DNA of 64,000 nt from Bacillus thuringiensis (GTDB lineage: Bacteria > Bacillota > Bacilli > Bacillales > Bacillaceae_G). The notes beneath the pieces were generated by a model that searched no databases, was not told the origin of the DNA, and saw only the letters and a list, made by a program, of their open reading frames with translations. Shown here piece by piece: positions 16,791-25,393 of the stretch. Where the stretch lies: NCBI RefSeq assembly GCF_022095615.2, contig NZ_CP155559.1, forward strand, positions 4,027,501-4,091,500. Direction: 5' to 3'. The position numbers were made by a program, and so were the translations under genes. The number at the start of each line of letters is the position of its first letter. Within the stretch, counting starts at the first letter, position 1.

Positions 16791-17045
16791 ATGAACCTCA
16801 TTAAACAACTTGTAAATAAAAAATTAAATCATATTTCTACAAAAGAGTTATTGAAATATAGTAAAGAGTATGAAGTTTCTATTACGACTGCACAAGCGGA
16901 TCAAATTGTTTTACTTATGAAAGGTAAGAATATTAACATTTACGATAATGACGAACGGCTAGAGCTCTTAAAACAAATAGCAAAAGTAACCTCCCCTGCT
17001 ACTGCCCAACAAGTAAATACTTTATTTCAGCAACTACTAAAATAA
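16791..17045 (+). CDS. yqfT: DUF2624 family small protein (YqfT-like)
   Basis: This 84-residue soluble helical protein has no membrane segment or cysteine. It resembles the DUF2624 family, which includes B. subtilis YqfT next to nfo. Function is unknown. ATG 16791 has GAAGGAGG 8 bases upstream; the in-frame GTG at 16773 overlaps that site and is unlikely. It is convergent with nfo and shares a terminator with it. Confidence 0.75.
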   Translation: MNLIKQLVNKKLNHISTKELLKYSKEYEVSITTAQADQIVLLMKGKNINIYDNDERLELLKQIAKVTSPATAQQVNTLFQQLLK

Positions 17046-17069
17046 GGAGGGGAAAATCCCCTCCTTATT
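17041..17069. terminator. Bidirectional terminator between yqfT and nfo
   Basis: A perfect 12-bp stem (17041-17052 and 17058-17069) with a 5-base loop includes the yqfT stop codon. It serves two convergent genes, though the U tracts are weak. Confidence 0.8.
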
Positions 17070-17071
17070 GC

Positions 17072-17968
17072 TTATTTCGCTTTAATTTTCTCAAGAATTC
17101 CTTCATCAAAAGTACCATTTTTCAGCATTTCGATTTCTAATTTATATGGTGGCTTCTTATCTTTTTTATCTTCACCTACATATGGTGTTTCAAGAATTTT
17201 TGGTACGTGCATTAACTGCGGGTGATGCACAATATGATGTAACGCTTTATAACCGATATGACCGAAGCCGATATTTTCATGACGGTCCTTTCCTGCGCCG
17301 CATACATTTTTACTATCATTAATATGAAGTACTTGCAAACGATCAATACCAACAATCTTATCAAATTCGTTTAATACGCCGTCAAAATCATTTACAATAT
17401 CATATCCTGCATCATGCGTATGACACGTATCAAAGCATACTGATAATTTTTCATTATATTTGACACCATCAATAATCTTTGCAATTTCTTCAAAGCTACG
17501 ACCGCATTCTGTTCCTTTTCCTGCCATCGTTTCTAATGCAATGTTAACCGTCTGCTCTGGCGTTAATACTTCATTAAGCCCTTTAATAATTTGTTGAATA
17601 CCAGCATCCGCTCCTGCACCAACGTGCGCACCTGGGTGAAGAACAATTTGTTTCGCTACACCTAATGCCGATGTTCTTTCAATTTCCATGCGAAGGAAGT
17701 CTACACCTAATTGGAATGTTTCTGGCTTTGTCGTATTCCCAAGATTAATAATATATGGCGCATGTACGATAATTTCCTCAATACCGTTTAGTTCCATATG
17801 TTTTCTTCCTGCTTCTATGTTCAATTCTTCAATTGGTTTTCTTCGTGTATTTTGCGGTGCACCTGTATAAATCATAAACGTCGTTGCACCGTATGAAACA
17901 GCCTCTTCACTTGCTGCTAATAACATTTTCTTACCACTCATAGAAACATGAGATCCAATCTTTAACAT
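17072..17968 (-). CDS. nfo: Endonuclease IV (AP endonuclease)
   Basis: This 298-residue enzyme cuts DNA at abasic sites in base excision repair. The three-zinc site is complete: H69, H111, E146, D180, H183, H215, D228, H230 and E260. Family motifs include GSHVSMSGK (5-13), [13 protein letters not shown] (178-190) and the KILETPY region (257-263). In B. subtilis the orthologue YqfS works with ExoA to protect spores. It is transcribed alone, convergent to yqfT. Confidence 0.96.
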   Translation of the reverse strand: MLKIGSHVSMSGKKMLLAASEEAVSYGATTFMIYTGAPQNTRRKPIEELNIEAGRKHMELNGIEEIIVHAPYIINLGNTTKPETFQLGVDFLRMEIERTSALGVAKQIVLHPGAHVGAGADAGIQQIIKGLNEVLTPEQTVNIALETMAGKGTECGRSFEEIAKIIDGVKYNEKLSVCFDTCHTHDAGYDIVNDFDGVLNEFDKIVGIDRLQVLHINDSKNVCGAGKDRHENIGFGHIGYKALHHIVHHPQLMHVPKILETPYVGEDKKDKKPPYKLEIEMLKNGTFDEGILEKIKAK

Positions 17969-18071
17969 ACAATCACCTCTTCAATATACAATAGATATAA
18001 TGATAGCATAATTTGTAGAAATATGTAGTGAATTGTTTGTTCCTAAAACACTACGCAAATTGTAACTAGCT

Positions 18072-18137
18072 ACACCAAAACTTTAATCAGTGTTTTTTCC
18101 ATCCTCCACTGATTTTCATCCCGCAAATAGCCGGATA
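18072..18137 (+). repeat. bcr-like dispersed repeat, copy D
   Basis: It reads AAAACTTTAATCAGTG, then CATCCTCCACTGATT, then CCCGCAAATAGCCGGATAAA. The last part matches the AAATAGCGGGATAA end of copy F. The central part is shortened. It lies between nfo and the cshB terminator. Confidence 0.6.
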
Positions 18138-18170
18138 AAAAAAGATAAGGGGGCTCCCCTTATCTTTTTT
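18137..18170 (-). terminator. Terminator of cshB
   Basis: A perfect 12-bp stem (18141-18152 and 18156-18167) is followed on the minus strand by seven T. It includes the last codon and the stop of cshB. Confidence 0.9.
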
Positions 18171-19470
18171 TATGGCTATATTTTTTCTTCACTTTGTCAC
18201 GTTCTGTTGCAAGTTTACGTTTATAGTTTGGTTTTACTTTTTTCGGCTTTTTAATAACTTTCGTTGCCATAACGTCAAGTTCATCATTTGGTTTTTTACG
18301 GCTCTTACGACGACGACGTTCACCTAAATCCGCCCACTCATCTCCACGTAACTCTACATGCTTAAACTCAATATGACGTTGTTTTTCTAAACTATCTAAC
18401 GCTTCTTCGTTTGCTGGATCATAAATCGTCACTGCAATACCTGAATGCCCCGCACGTGCTGTTCTTCCAACACGGTGAACGAAGAAATCTAAATCTGATG
18501 GAAGTTCGTAGTTAATAACATGACTAATTCCTTCAATATCAATACCACGTGCTGCTAAATCAGTTGCAACAATATATTGGAATTCAAGATCACGAATTTG
18601 TTTCATCATTTTTTTACGATCACGCGGTGATAAATCTCCGTGAATTCGTCCAACTTTTAGGCCACGTTCCATTAATCCGTCAGCAACCTGATCCGCCATC
18701 TTCTTCGTATTCGTGAAAACAACTGCTAAATACGGTTTAAATTGTAGCAACATTTTGTTCACTAAATCGATTTTGTTACGATGTTTAGAAGGTACTAAAT
18801 AATGCTCAATATTCCCAGCCGCAACTTGTTTTGGATTGATATGAATATGCTCTGGATTCTCCATATATTTCTTCAGAAACGGTTTTAGTTTTTGAGGAAT
18901 TGTTGCAGAGAAAACTAGCATTTGCAAGTTTCTAGGCATGCGTGATGCAATTTTGTCTACATCATGAATGAATCCCATGTCAAGCATTAAGTCTGCTTCA
19001 TCGACAATAATAGTATTTGCTTTATGAACAAATAATGCTTGCGCTTCTACTAAATCTTTAATACGTCCTGGTGTTCCAACTACAATATGAGGTTGTTTTT
19101 TCAACTTTTCAATTGATCGTTGTTTATCAGTTCCACCAATTAAACAACGTGCTGTAATCATTTGATCTTCCGCACAAAACTTTGTTAATTTCACGATTTC
19201 TTCGTAAATTTGTTGTGCTAACTCACGAGTAGGCGCTGTAATAACAAGTTGTACTTCTTCACGACTTGCATTAATTCGGTTCAATGTAGGAAGTAAGTAT
19301 GCATGTGTTTTCCCAGAACCTGTTTGGGATTGTCCAATTACACTTACACCTTTTTTCACGACCGGGAAAATTTTCTTTTGAATTCCTGTCGGCTCTGTAA
19401 AGCGTAGTTCACGAACTGCATCTATTAAAAATGGTTTAAAATCATACTGTGTAAAAGTTTGTTGTGTCAT
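18160..19470 (-). CDS. cshB: DEAD-box RNA helicase CshB
   Basis: This 436-residue ATP-dependent helicase unwinds RNA, chiefly at low temperature and in ribosome assembly. Motifs in order: Q-motif region (F..PTGIQ, about 24-31), motif I QTGSGKT (49-55), PTRELA (81-86), DEAD (157-160), SAT (188-190), ATDLAARGID and HRVGRTARAG. The C-terminal 60 residues are strongly basic (RRRRKSRKK and PKKVKPNYKRK), which suits RNA binding. Length and position match B. subtilis CshB (YqfR). It is monocistronic, ending in its own terminator. Confidence 0.94.
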   Translation of the reverse strand: MTQQTFTQYDFKPFLIDAVRELRFTEPTGIQKKIFPVVKKGVSVIGQSQTGSGKTHAYLLPTLNRINASREEVQLVITAPTRELAQQIYEEIVKLTKFCAEDQMITARCLIGGTDKQRSIEKLKKQPHIVVGTPGRIKDLVEAQALFVHKANTIIVDEADLMLDMGFIHDVDKIASRMPRNLQMLVFSATIPQKLKPFLKKYMENPEHIHINPKQVAAGNIEHYLVPSKHRNKIDLVNKMLLQFKPYLAVVFTNTKKMADQVADGLMERGLKVGRIHGDLSPRDRKKMMKQIRDLEFQYIVATDLAARGIDIEGISHVINYELPSDLDFFVHRVGRTARAGHSGIAVTIYDPANEEALDSLEKQRHIEFKHVELRGDEWADLGERRRRKSRKKPNDELDVMATKVIKKPKKVKPNYKRKLATERDKVKKKYSHKKR

Positions 19471-19650
19471 AAGTTACACCTTCTTTCTAAATTTCTACTG
19501 CGCGCACAAATCAGTCAAGTCTACATTATATCGAAATCTACAAGTAAAATCCATCTTTAGTTTAGGTTTTCCCTTCAAAAACTAACCTTCTTCCCTCTTA
19601 TTGCATATTGTATGTGTATATACCTAACTGAAGAAAGGAGGATTTCTCAC

Positions 19651-20391
19651 ATGTTTCCAAAATCACCCACAAGGCAAATGTATCCGAATCAAGGACAGCA
19701 ACCTTATACACCATATCCAATTCCACAGCTACCACCGATGGCACAAAAAAAGAAAGGGTTCCTTGCTAAACTCTTTAAAAAACACGATCCAACCGAGCCT
19801 TTCATGCAAATGGTTCCGCCTTATCGACAAATGGAAGGACCGCCGCCAATGATGCACCAGCAACCGCCGCCCCAATATCAACAACAATACCCTCAACAAT
19901 ACCCGCAGCAATACTCACAACAATACTCACAACAATATCAACCATACATGCAGCAGCATCCAGAGCAAAGGATCCCCCCTCAAATGTATGAATCAAATGA
20001 AATGCGCGGCGGTGCAGCAACTACAGCAGCAGCAAGTAGCGGCATCGGCAGTTTTTTTGCGAATTTAATTTCGAATCCAACTAATATGATAAACAATATC
20101 GAAAAGGTATCCCAAGTCGTTCAATCTGTAAGCCCTGTCGTCGAACAGTACGGTCCTATTATGCGTAACCTACCAAGCATTGTTAAAATCCTCACCTCTG
20201 GAAAAAGTACGGAAGAAGATCCGACTGAAGATCAAGCTAAAGACATAACAGAAAAGGTTGAGGTAGCAACTCCGCCTCCTCCACAAAAAAAAAGAAAAAG
20301 AAAAAAAATAGTGATTGAGCCAGTCATAGAAAAAGAATTACGAGAGGAGCCTGTTCAAAAAATAGCAACAAAACCAAAACTATATGTATAA
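19651..20391 (+). CDS. vrrA: VrrA/YqfQ family protein with variable Q-P-Y repeats
   Basis: This 246-residue protein is rich in P, Q and Y in its first half and has a run of 12-base repeats encoding (P/S)QQY (about residues 75-96). After the repeats there is a G-A-T-S segment, then the conserved core GIGSFFANLISNPTNMINNIEKV (about 131-153), then a lysine-rich end. It matches the Gln-rich vrrA gene of the B. cereus group, whose repeat number was the first variable locus used in B. anthracis typing. The core belongs to the YqfQ family of unknown function; a spore-related role is speculative. ATG 19651 has AAAGGAGG upstream. Confidence 0.85.
   Translation: MFPKSPTRQMYPNQGQQPYTPYPIPQLPPMAQKKKGFLAKLFKKHDPTEPFMQMVPPYRQMEGPPPMMHQQPPPQYQQQYPQQYPQQYSQQYSQQYQPYMQQHPEQRIPPQMYESNEMRGGAATTAAASSGIGSFFANLISNPTNMINNIEKVSQVVQSVSPVVEQYGPIMRNLPSIVKILTSGKSTEEDPTEDQAKDITEKVEVATPPPPQKKRKRKKIVIEPVIEKELREEPVQKIATKPKLYV
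19872..19938 (+). repeat. 12-bp tandem repeat of vrrA
   Basis: Four full units (19891-19902, 19903-19914, 19915-19926, 19927-19938) of the form (C/T)C(T/G/A)CA(A/G)CAATA(C/T), preceded by a diverged partial unit. They encode PQQY, PQQY, SQQY and SQQY. Units are not identical, so the array is less prone to slippage than a pure one. Confidence 0.85.
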
Positions 20392-20398
20392 CAATCCT

Positions 20399-20427
20399 TT
20401 GTTTTCTATCCACTCCTCCTTTATAAT
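20399..20427 (+). promoter_or_regulatory. sigma-A-like promoter of ispH
   Basis: TTGTTT (20399-20404) and TATAAT (20422-20427) are separated by 17 bases. The ispH start codon lies 54 bases downstream. Confidence 0.65.
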
Positions 20428-20480
20428 ATAAAAGACTATGCACAAAAGTATCCCTTGTTTAGAAGGAGAGGATTACTCAT

Positions 20481-21431
20481 ATGAAAATTGTTAAAATTTC
20501 CCCTCGTGGTTATTGCTACGGTGTTGTGGACGCGATGGTTATTGCACGTAACGCCGCATTAGATACATCATTACCAAGACCTATTTACATTTTAGGTATG
20601 ATTGTTCACAACAAACATGTAACAGATGCATTCGAAGAAGATGGCATCATTACATTAGACGGCCCAAGTCGATTAGATATTTTAGATCAAATTGATTCTG
20701 GTACTGTTATCTTTACTGCTCACGGTGTTTCTCCTGAAGTTAAACAGCGTGCAAAAGAAAAAGGTTTAACGACAATCGATGCCACTTGTCCAGATGTTAC
20801 AAAAACGCATGACCTTATTGAAGCAAAGAAAGCTGAAGGTTACCATATCATTTATATCGGTAAAAAAAATCATCCTGAACCAGAAGGTGCGGTTGGTATT
20901 GCACCTGACATCGTTCATCTTATCGAAAGAGCCGCTGATTTAGAAACATTAGAAATCCCAACGGATAAAATTTTAGTTACGAATCAAACAACGATGAGCC
21001 AATGGGATGTCCAGCATTTAATGGAGGATATTCAGAAGAAATTCCCAACAGCAGAATTTCATAAAGAAATTTGTTTAGCAACTCAAGTTCGCCAAGAAGC
21101 TGTTGCTAAACAAGCTGATGTTGCAGACTTAACAATTGTTGTTGGTGATCCAAAAAGTAACAACTCAAACCGTTTAGCACAGGTATCACAAGAAATCGCT
21201 GGTACGAAAGCGTACCGCGTCGCAGACGTAAGTGAGATTAAGTTAGAGTGGCTACAAGGTGTAGAAAACGTAGCTGTTACAGCAGGTGCTTCTACTCCAA
21301 CTCCAATTACAAAAGAAGTTATCGCTTTCTTAGATCAATATGATCCAATGAATCCCGCTACATGGGAGAGAGTTCGAAAAGTACCGTTACAAAAAATATT
21401 ACCTCGTGTAAAAGTGAAAAAAGAACAATAA
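20481..21431 (+). CDS. ispH: 4-hydroxy-3-methylbut-2-enyl diphosphate reductase IspH (LytB)
   Basis: This 316-residue [4Fe-4S] enzyme makes IPP and DMAPP from HMBPP, the last step of the MEP pathway. Cluster ligands C12 (GYCYGV), C103 (DATCPDV) and C198 (EICLAT) are present, with the catalytic-site motif HPEPEG (131-136) and the SNNSNR substrate motif. ATG 20481 follows AGAAGGAGAGG. It has its own promoter and terminator. Together with ispG it places two consecutive pathway enzymes in this window, but in separate transcripts. Confidence 0.97.
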   Translation: MKIVKISPRGYCYGVVDAMVIARNAALDTSLPRPIYILGMIVHNKHVTDAFEEDGIITLDGPSRLDILDQIDSGTVIFTAHGVSPEVKQRAKEKGLTTIDATCPDVTKTHDLIEAKKAEGYHIIYIGKKNHPEPEGAVGIAPDIVHLIERAADLETLEIPTDKILVTNQTTMSQWDVQHLMEDIQKKFPTAEFHKEICLATQVRQEAVAKQADVADLTIVVGDPKSNNSNRLAQVSQEIAGTKAYRVADVSEIKLEWLQGVENVAVTAGASTPTPITKEVIAFLDQYDPMNPATWERVRKVPLQKILPRVKVKKEQ

Positions 21432-21432
21432 T

Positions 21433-21466
21433 AAAAACCGTTGCCTATATGAGCAACGGTTTTTTA
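21433..21466. terminator. Bidirectional terminator between ispH and yqfO
   Basis: A perfect 12-bp stem (21433-21444 and 21453-21464) flanked by A and T runs lies between the two convergent stop codons. Confidence 0.92.
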
Positions 21467-21472
21467 TTTTTC

Positions 21473-22594
21473 TTATACAAATGTAAATGGATCTGTATGT
21501 AATTGCGAAGCATGAATGTGTGCATTAAAGTTCTTTGCATCCACTTTTTCTTGTAATTGCTTTTGCACACCTTGCTTCATTACTTTTTCAACGTTATGTC
21601 CTGGGTCAACTATATTTAAACCGAGCATCATCGCATCATGAGCAACATGATAATACATGTCTCCTGTTACATATACATCCGCTCCTTTAAATTTAGCTTG
21701 ATTGATGTATTTGTTACCATCGCCACCCAGTACAGCTACTTTGCGCACTTTATCATCTAATTTCCCAACAACTCGTGCACCCTTTACATCTAATGATTGC
21801 TTTACATGTTCTGCAAACTGTCCAAGTGTCATTTCTTCTTGTAAATATCCTATTTTTCCAAGCCCTAATGTTTCGCCTTTGTTATCAAGTGGGTACACAT
21901 CATATGCTACTTCTTCATATGGATGCGCCGTCACCATTGCTTTAATCACTTTTCGCTGTAGTGAAGCTGGAATAATCGTTTCGATTCGTGCTTCTTCTAC
22001 GCGTTCTAACTGCCCAGTTTCCCCGATATAAGGATTTGTCCCCTCTTGAGGTACAAACGTGCCTGTACCCTCGCTATTAAACGTACAGTGGCTATAATTG
22101 CCGATATGACCAGCACCTGCGTCTCCTAATGCTTTTCTTACTTCTTCTTCATGAGTTTCAGGTACAAACACAACAATTTTTTTCATTTCTTCTGCATATG
22201 TCGATGCCAAAACTTCTGTATCTTGCAATCCTAACGCCTCAGCAAGTAAATCATTTACTCCGCCCTTAGCAACATCCACATTTGTATGCGCTGCATAGAT
22301 TGCAATATCATTTTTAATACACTTTTCAATAATTTTCCCATACGCCTTATCTGTATGAATCGCTTTTAACGGGTTAAAAATTAAAGGGTGATGAGCAATA
22401 ATGACATTCGCTCCTAATTGTATTGCTTCATCCACAACTTCTTCCGTTACATCTAACGCAATTAATACGTGTTGTACAGGCTTATTAAGCGCTCCAATCT
22501 GCAGTCCAATCTTATCTCCTTCCATCGCCAAATGCTTTGGATACATACTTTCAAATAAAGAAATAATTTCATGGCCATTTGGAGTTTTACTCAT
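21473..22594 (-). CDS. yqfO: Nif3-like dinuclear metal-centre protein YqfO
   Basis: This 373-residue protein belongs to the Nif3 (GTP cyclohydrolase 1 type 2-like) family. Metal-binding residues include H68-H69 (IIAHHPL), H103 and D107 (AAHTNVD), and the C-terminal DPGHNVE motif. The family core is split by an insert of about 110 residues (about 130-240) resembling the PII/CutA-like domain seen in B. subtilis YqfO. The enzymatic role is not settled. Its start overlaps the trmK stop by 4 bases (ATGA), so the two are co-translated. Confidence 0.92.
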   Translation of the reverse strand: MSKTPNGHEIISLFESMYPKHLAMEGDKIGLQIGALNKPVQHVLIALDVTEEVVDEAIQLGANVIIAHHPLIFNPLKAIHTDKAYGKIIEKCIKNDIAIYAAHTNVDVAKGGVNDLLAEALGLQDTEVLASTYAEEMKKIVVFVPETHEEEVRKALGDAGAGHIGNYSHCTFNSEGTGTFVPQEGTNPYIGETGQLERVEEARIETIIPASLQRKVIKAMVTAHPYEEVAYDVYPLDNKGETLGLGKIGYLQEEMTLGQFAEHVKQSLDVKGARVVGKLDDKVRKVAVLGGDGNKYINQAKFKGADVYVTGDMYYHVAHDAMMLGLNIVDPGHNVEKVMKQGVQKQLQEKVDAKNFNAHIHASQLHTDPFTFV

Positions 22595-23298
22595 GATAAA
22601 ACCTCCTCTATCATTTTCATTTTCGCTTCGACTTTCGCACGCTTCGCTTTTGTTTCTTCAGAATCAGCCGCACGTTCTAACTGTTTTAAAATATTTTGGA
22701 AGTTTTTCAATTCCCCTTCCCATTTTTCAACGAAAGCTTCACTTTTTTCTTTTATTAAAAATGGTCCCATAAACAATTCAGCTTGTTTATTTTCGGAATA
22801 AGGAAGGTCGATGTTTCCGCGCTCCCCTACTAAAATTTCGTAAATTTTCCCATCTTCTTTTACGATTTTTTCATGGATAAGCTCCCATCCATTCTCAATA
22901 AACCATTCACGAATGTGATGCGCTGCAATATTCGGCTGTAAAATTAAACGCGTTACACCTACTAATTTTTCTTTACCACTTTCTAAAATGTCACGAATTA
23001 ACGCTCCGCCCATTCCAGCAACCGTAATTACATCTACTTCTCCTGGCGCTATAACAGCTAATCCATTCCCTTTACGCACATCTACTTTATCTTGTAAGCC
23101 ACTTTCAGCTACAGTTGCTTGCGCAGATCGAAATGGTCCATCTACAACCTCTCCAGCAACTGCTTTTGTAGCAATATTATTTATAATTGTATAACACGGT
23201 AAATACGCATGATCCGATCCAATATCAGCTACTGTAGATCCTACCGGTATTTCACGAACAACTTCTTCTAATCGTTTTGAAAGCTTTACTTCATTCAT
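22591..23298 (-). CDS. trmK: tRNA (adenine(22)-N1)-methyltransferase TrmK
   Basis: This 235-residue enzyme methylates N1 of A22 in tRNA using S-adenosylmethionine. Motif I is VADIGSDHAYLP (23-34) and the conserved AGMGGALI follows at about 94-101. The C-terminal third (about 165-235) is a charged coiled coil (EKWEGELKNFQNILKQLE), as in the YqfN family. ATG 23298 has AAGGAGTAATGG upstream. It is the first gene of a two-gene operon with yqfO. Confidence 0.94.
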   Translation of the reverse strand: MNEVKLSKRLEEVVREIPVGSTVADIGSDHAYLPCYTIINNIATKAVAGEVVDGPFRSAQATVAESGLQDKVDVRKGNGLAVIAPGEVDVITVAGMGGALIRDILESGKEKLVGVTRLILQPNIAAHHIREWFIENGWELIHEKIVKEDGKIYEILVGERGNIDLPYSENKQAELFMGPFLIKEKSEAFVEKWEGELKNFQNILKQLERAADSEETKAKRAKVEAKMKMIEEVLS

Positions 23299-23422
23299 GT
23301 ATTTCCATTACTCCTTCTCTTGTCAGTCTGTCTCCATGATAATGAATTTATAGTAGTTGTTGCAAGCCTATAACAACAATTCACATCTCTATCATTCATC
23401 GTATTTTAGAAAATATAGAAAA

Positions 23423-23452
23423 ACAAGCCCTTTGCATAAGCAAAAGGCTTGT
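23423..23452 (-). terminator. Terminator of cccA
   Basis: A 13-bp stem with one mismatch (23423-23435 and 23440-23452) is followed on the minus strand by TTTTTCTATATTTTC. It lies 12 bases after the cccA stop. Confidence 0.85.
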
Positions 23453-23463
23453 CATACAGAACT

Positions 23464-23820
23464 TTATTTTTTCTTTGATAACCAATCAGCTACTTTAGCG
23501 GCTTGATCAGCTGGAACTATATTTGGCGGCATGTTTCCTTTTCCTTTCGAAAGAATTTCTTTAATTTCATCTTTTGAAAGTTTCCCACCAATTTTTTGTA
23601 AATTAGGTCCTACTGCCCCTTGTAACTGATCACCGTGGCAGCTCGTACAGCTTTGCTTCACAATATCCTCTGGCTTTGATGCTGTTTGTGCTGGCTTCCC
23701 ACCATTTTTTGCATCAGCTAACTCTTTAGATTTATTTAGCCCCTGAAATGAAAATACAAACATAACGATAATACCTAATGCTGCAATAAGAGCGAACGGA
23801 ATCAGCGGATTACGTTTCAT
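23464..23820 (-). CDS. cccA: Membrane-anchored cytochrome c550
   Basis: This 118-residue protein has one N-terminal membrane anchor (about 6-27) and an external class I cytochrome c domain. Haem attaches at C58 and C61 (CTSCH, with H62 as axial ligand), and M97 (KGNMPP) is the likely second ligand. It carries electrons to the terminal oxidase at the outer face of the membrane. ATG 23820 follows a GGGGGGAGAAGA ribosome site. Its place beside sigA matches B. subtilis cccA. A cre-like sequence upstream may bring carbon control. Confidence 0.94.
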   Translation of the reverse strand: MKRNPLIPFALIAALGIIVMFVFSFQGLNKSKELADAKNGGKPAQTASKPEDIVKQSCTSCHGDQLQGAVGPNLQKIGGKLSKDEIKEILSKGKGNMPPNIVPADQAAKVADWLSKKK

Positions 23821-24206
23821 ATCTCTTCTCCCCCCTCTATACCCCTAAATAGTTAGATGATTCAGTCATTTATATTGTACTTGAAAACGCTCTATCAGAA
23901 AAGAGTAAACTACTAATCATTAAAAATATTCCATAAATTCAGTTTATTGTTTTTCATTGTAATATCGCTTATTATTTCGATAATTATTAACGTTTCTCAT
24001 CATATTTTTCACTTTTCTACATATATTTTTGTATAGAATAAACAAAATTAATCGAAAAATCGAAAAATGAGCATTTGCAAATCAAAAGACAATTCTGTAA
24101 AATAAATTACAAGAAATTGTAATCGTTGCCGATAGCTAAAGTTTAACAAAAATTAACAAAATAAAAAAGTTTACTTCACAAAGGTGAAGTAAACTTAAAG
24201 GTAGCC
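23821..24206. other. AT-rich intergenic region between sigA and cccA
   Basis: This 386-base stretch is very AT-rich and holds no gene I can support. It contains the sigA terminator (24167-24196). On the minus strand near 23875-23882 there is a TACAAT -10 candidate for cccA, but no good -35. A cre-like sequence (TGAAAACGCTCTAT on the plus strand, 23882-23895) lies beside it. Confidence 0.5.
24167..24196 (-). terminator. Terminator of sigA
   Basis: A perfect 13-bp stem (24167-24179 and 24184-24196) with AAAG loop is followed on the minus strand by TTTTAT. It lies 10 bases after the sigA stop. Confidence 0.9.
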
Positions 24207-25334
24207 CTACTCTAAGAAATCCTTAAGACGCTTACTACGGCTTGGATGTCTTAATTTACGAAGTGCTTTTGCTTCAATTTGACGGATACGTTCTCTTGTT
24301 ACGCCGAATACTTTCCCAACTTCTTCAAGCGTACGAGTTCGTCCATCATCTAAACCGAAACGAAGACGTAGAACATTTTCTTCACGATCTGTTAGTGTAT
24401 CTAACACATCTTCTAATTGTTCTTTTAGCAATTCATACGCTGCATGGTCCGCAGGCGATGTTGCTTCTTGGTCTTCAATGAAATCACCTAAATGGGAGTC
24501 ATCTTCTTCACCAATCGGTGTTTCAAGAGAAACTGGCTCCTGTGCAATTTTTAAGATTTCACGTACTTTTTCTGGAGCAAGATCCATTTCTTCACCAATC
24601 TCTTCAGGAGATGGTTCACGTCCTAAATCTTGTAGTAATTGACGTTGTACACGAATTAACTTATTAATCGTTTCAACCATATGAACTGGGATACGAATTG
24701 TTCTTGCTTGGTCTGCAATCGCACGTGTAATTGCTTGACGAATCCACCAAGTTGCATACGTACTAAATTTGAAACCTTTACGATAATCGAACTTTTCAAC
24801 CGCTTTAATTAGACCCATATTCCCTTCTTGGATTAAGTCTAAGAAAAGCATACCACGGCCCACGTAGCGCTTTGCAATACTTACTACAAGACGTAAGTTT
24901 GCTTCCGCAAGACGACGTTTCGCTTCTTCATCGCCGTCTTCAATACGCGTTGCAAGTCGAATTTCTTCTTCTGCAGATAGTAAATCTACACGACCAATTT
25001 CTTTTAAATACATACGAACAGGATCATTGATTTTAACCCCAGGTGGTACACTTAAATCATTAAGGTCGAATTCTTCTTCCGCTTTTGTAATTTGGCGATT
25101 ATTAGGGCCTTCTTCGTTGTCATTGTCGCCAACTAAGTCAATCCCTTGTTCACCTAAATATTCATAGTATTCATCCATTTGATCAGATTCAATTTCAAAT
25201 CCATTCATGCGTTCTGCAATCTCTTCATATGTAAGAACGCCACGTTTTTTTCCGAGCTCAGTGAGTTGTTCTTTCACTTGCTCAAGGGTCATTTCAGTTT
25301 CAATTTGTTTAGAACGAGCTGGTTTGTCAGCCAT
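24207..25334 (-). CDS. sigA: RNA polymerase primary sigma factor SigA (RpoD)
   Basis: This 375-residue housekeeping sigma factor has region 1.1 (about 12-75), region 1.2, region 2 with [39 protein letters not shown] (core and -10 recognition, split here across about 163-202), region 3, and region 4 ending in the helix-turn-helix [20 protein letters not shown]. It matches the 371-373-residue B. subtilis orthologue. It follows dnaG by 59 bases in the conserved dnaG-sigA operon and ends at its own terminator. Confidence 0.98.
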   Translation of the reverse strand: MADKPARSKQIETEMTLEQVKEQLTELGKKRGVLTYEEIAERMNGFEIESDQMDEYYEYLGEQGIDLVGDNDNEEGPNNRQITKAEEEFDLNDLSVPPGVKINDPVRMYLKEIGRVDLLSAEEEIRLATRIEDGDEEAKRRLAEANLRLVVSIAKRYVGRGMLFLDLIQEGNMGLIKAVEKFDYRKGFKFSTYATWWIRQAITRAIADQARTIRIPVHMVETINKLIRVQRQLLQDLGREPSPEEIGEEMDLAPEKVREILKIAQEPVSLETPIGEEDDSHLGDFIEDQEATSPADHAAYELLKEQLEDVLDTLTDREENVLRLRFGLDDGRTRTLEEVGKVFGVTRERIRQIEAKALRKLRHPSRSKRLKDFLE

Positions 25335-25393
25335 CTGTTCCCCTCCTTACGCGAGATACAAACATTCATTATACTAAAAATTTATCAAAAAAG

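Noticed and set aside
19872..19938. Possible CRISPR-like array
   Set aside because: The repeats are 12 bases, contiguous, coding and without spacers; they are the vrrA coding repeat.
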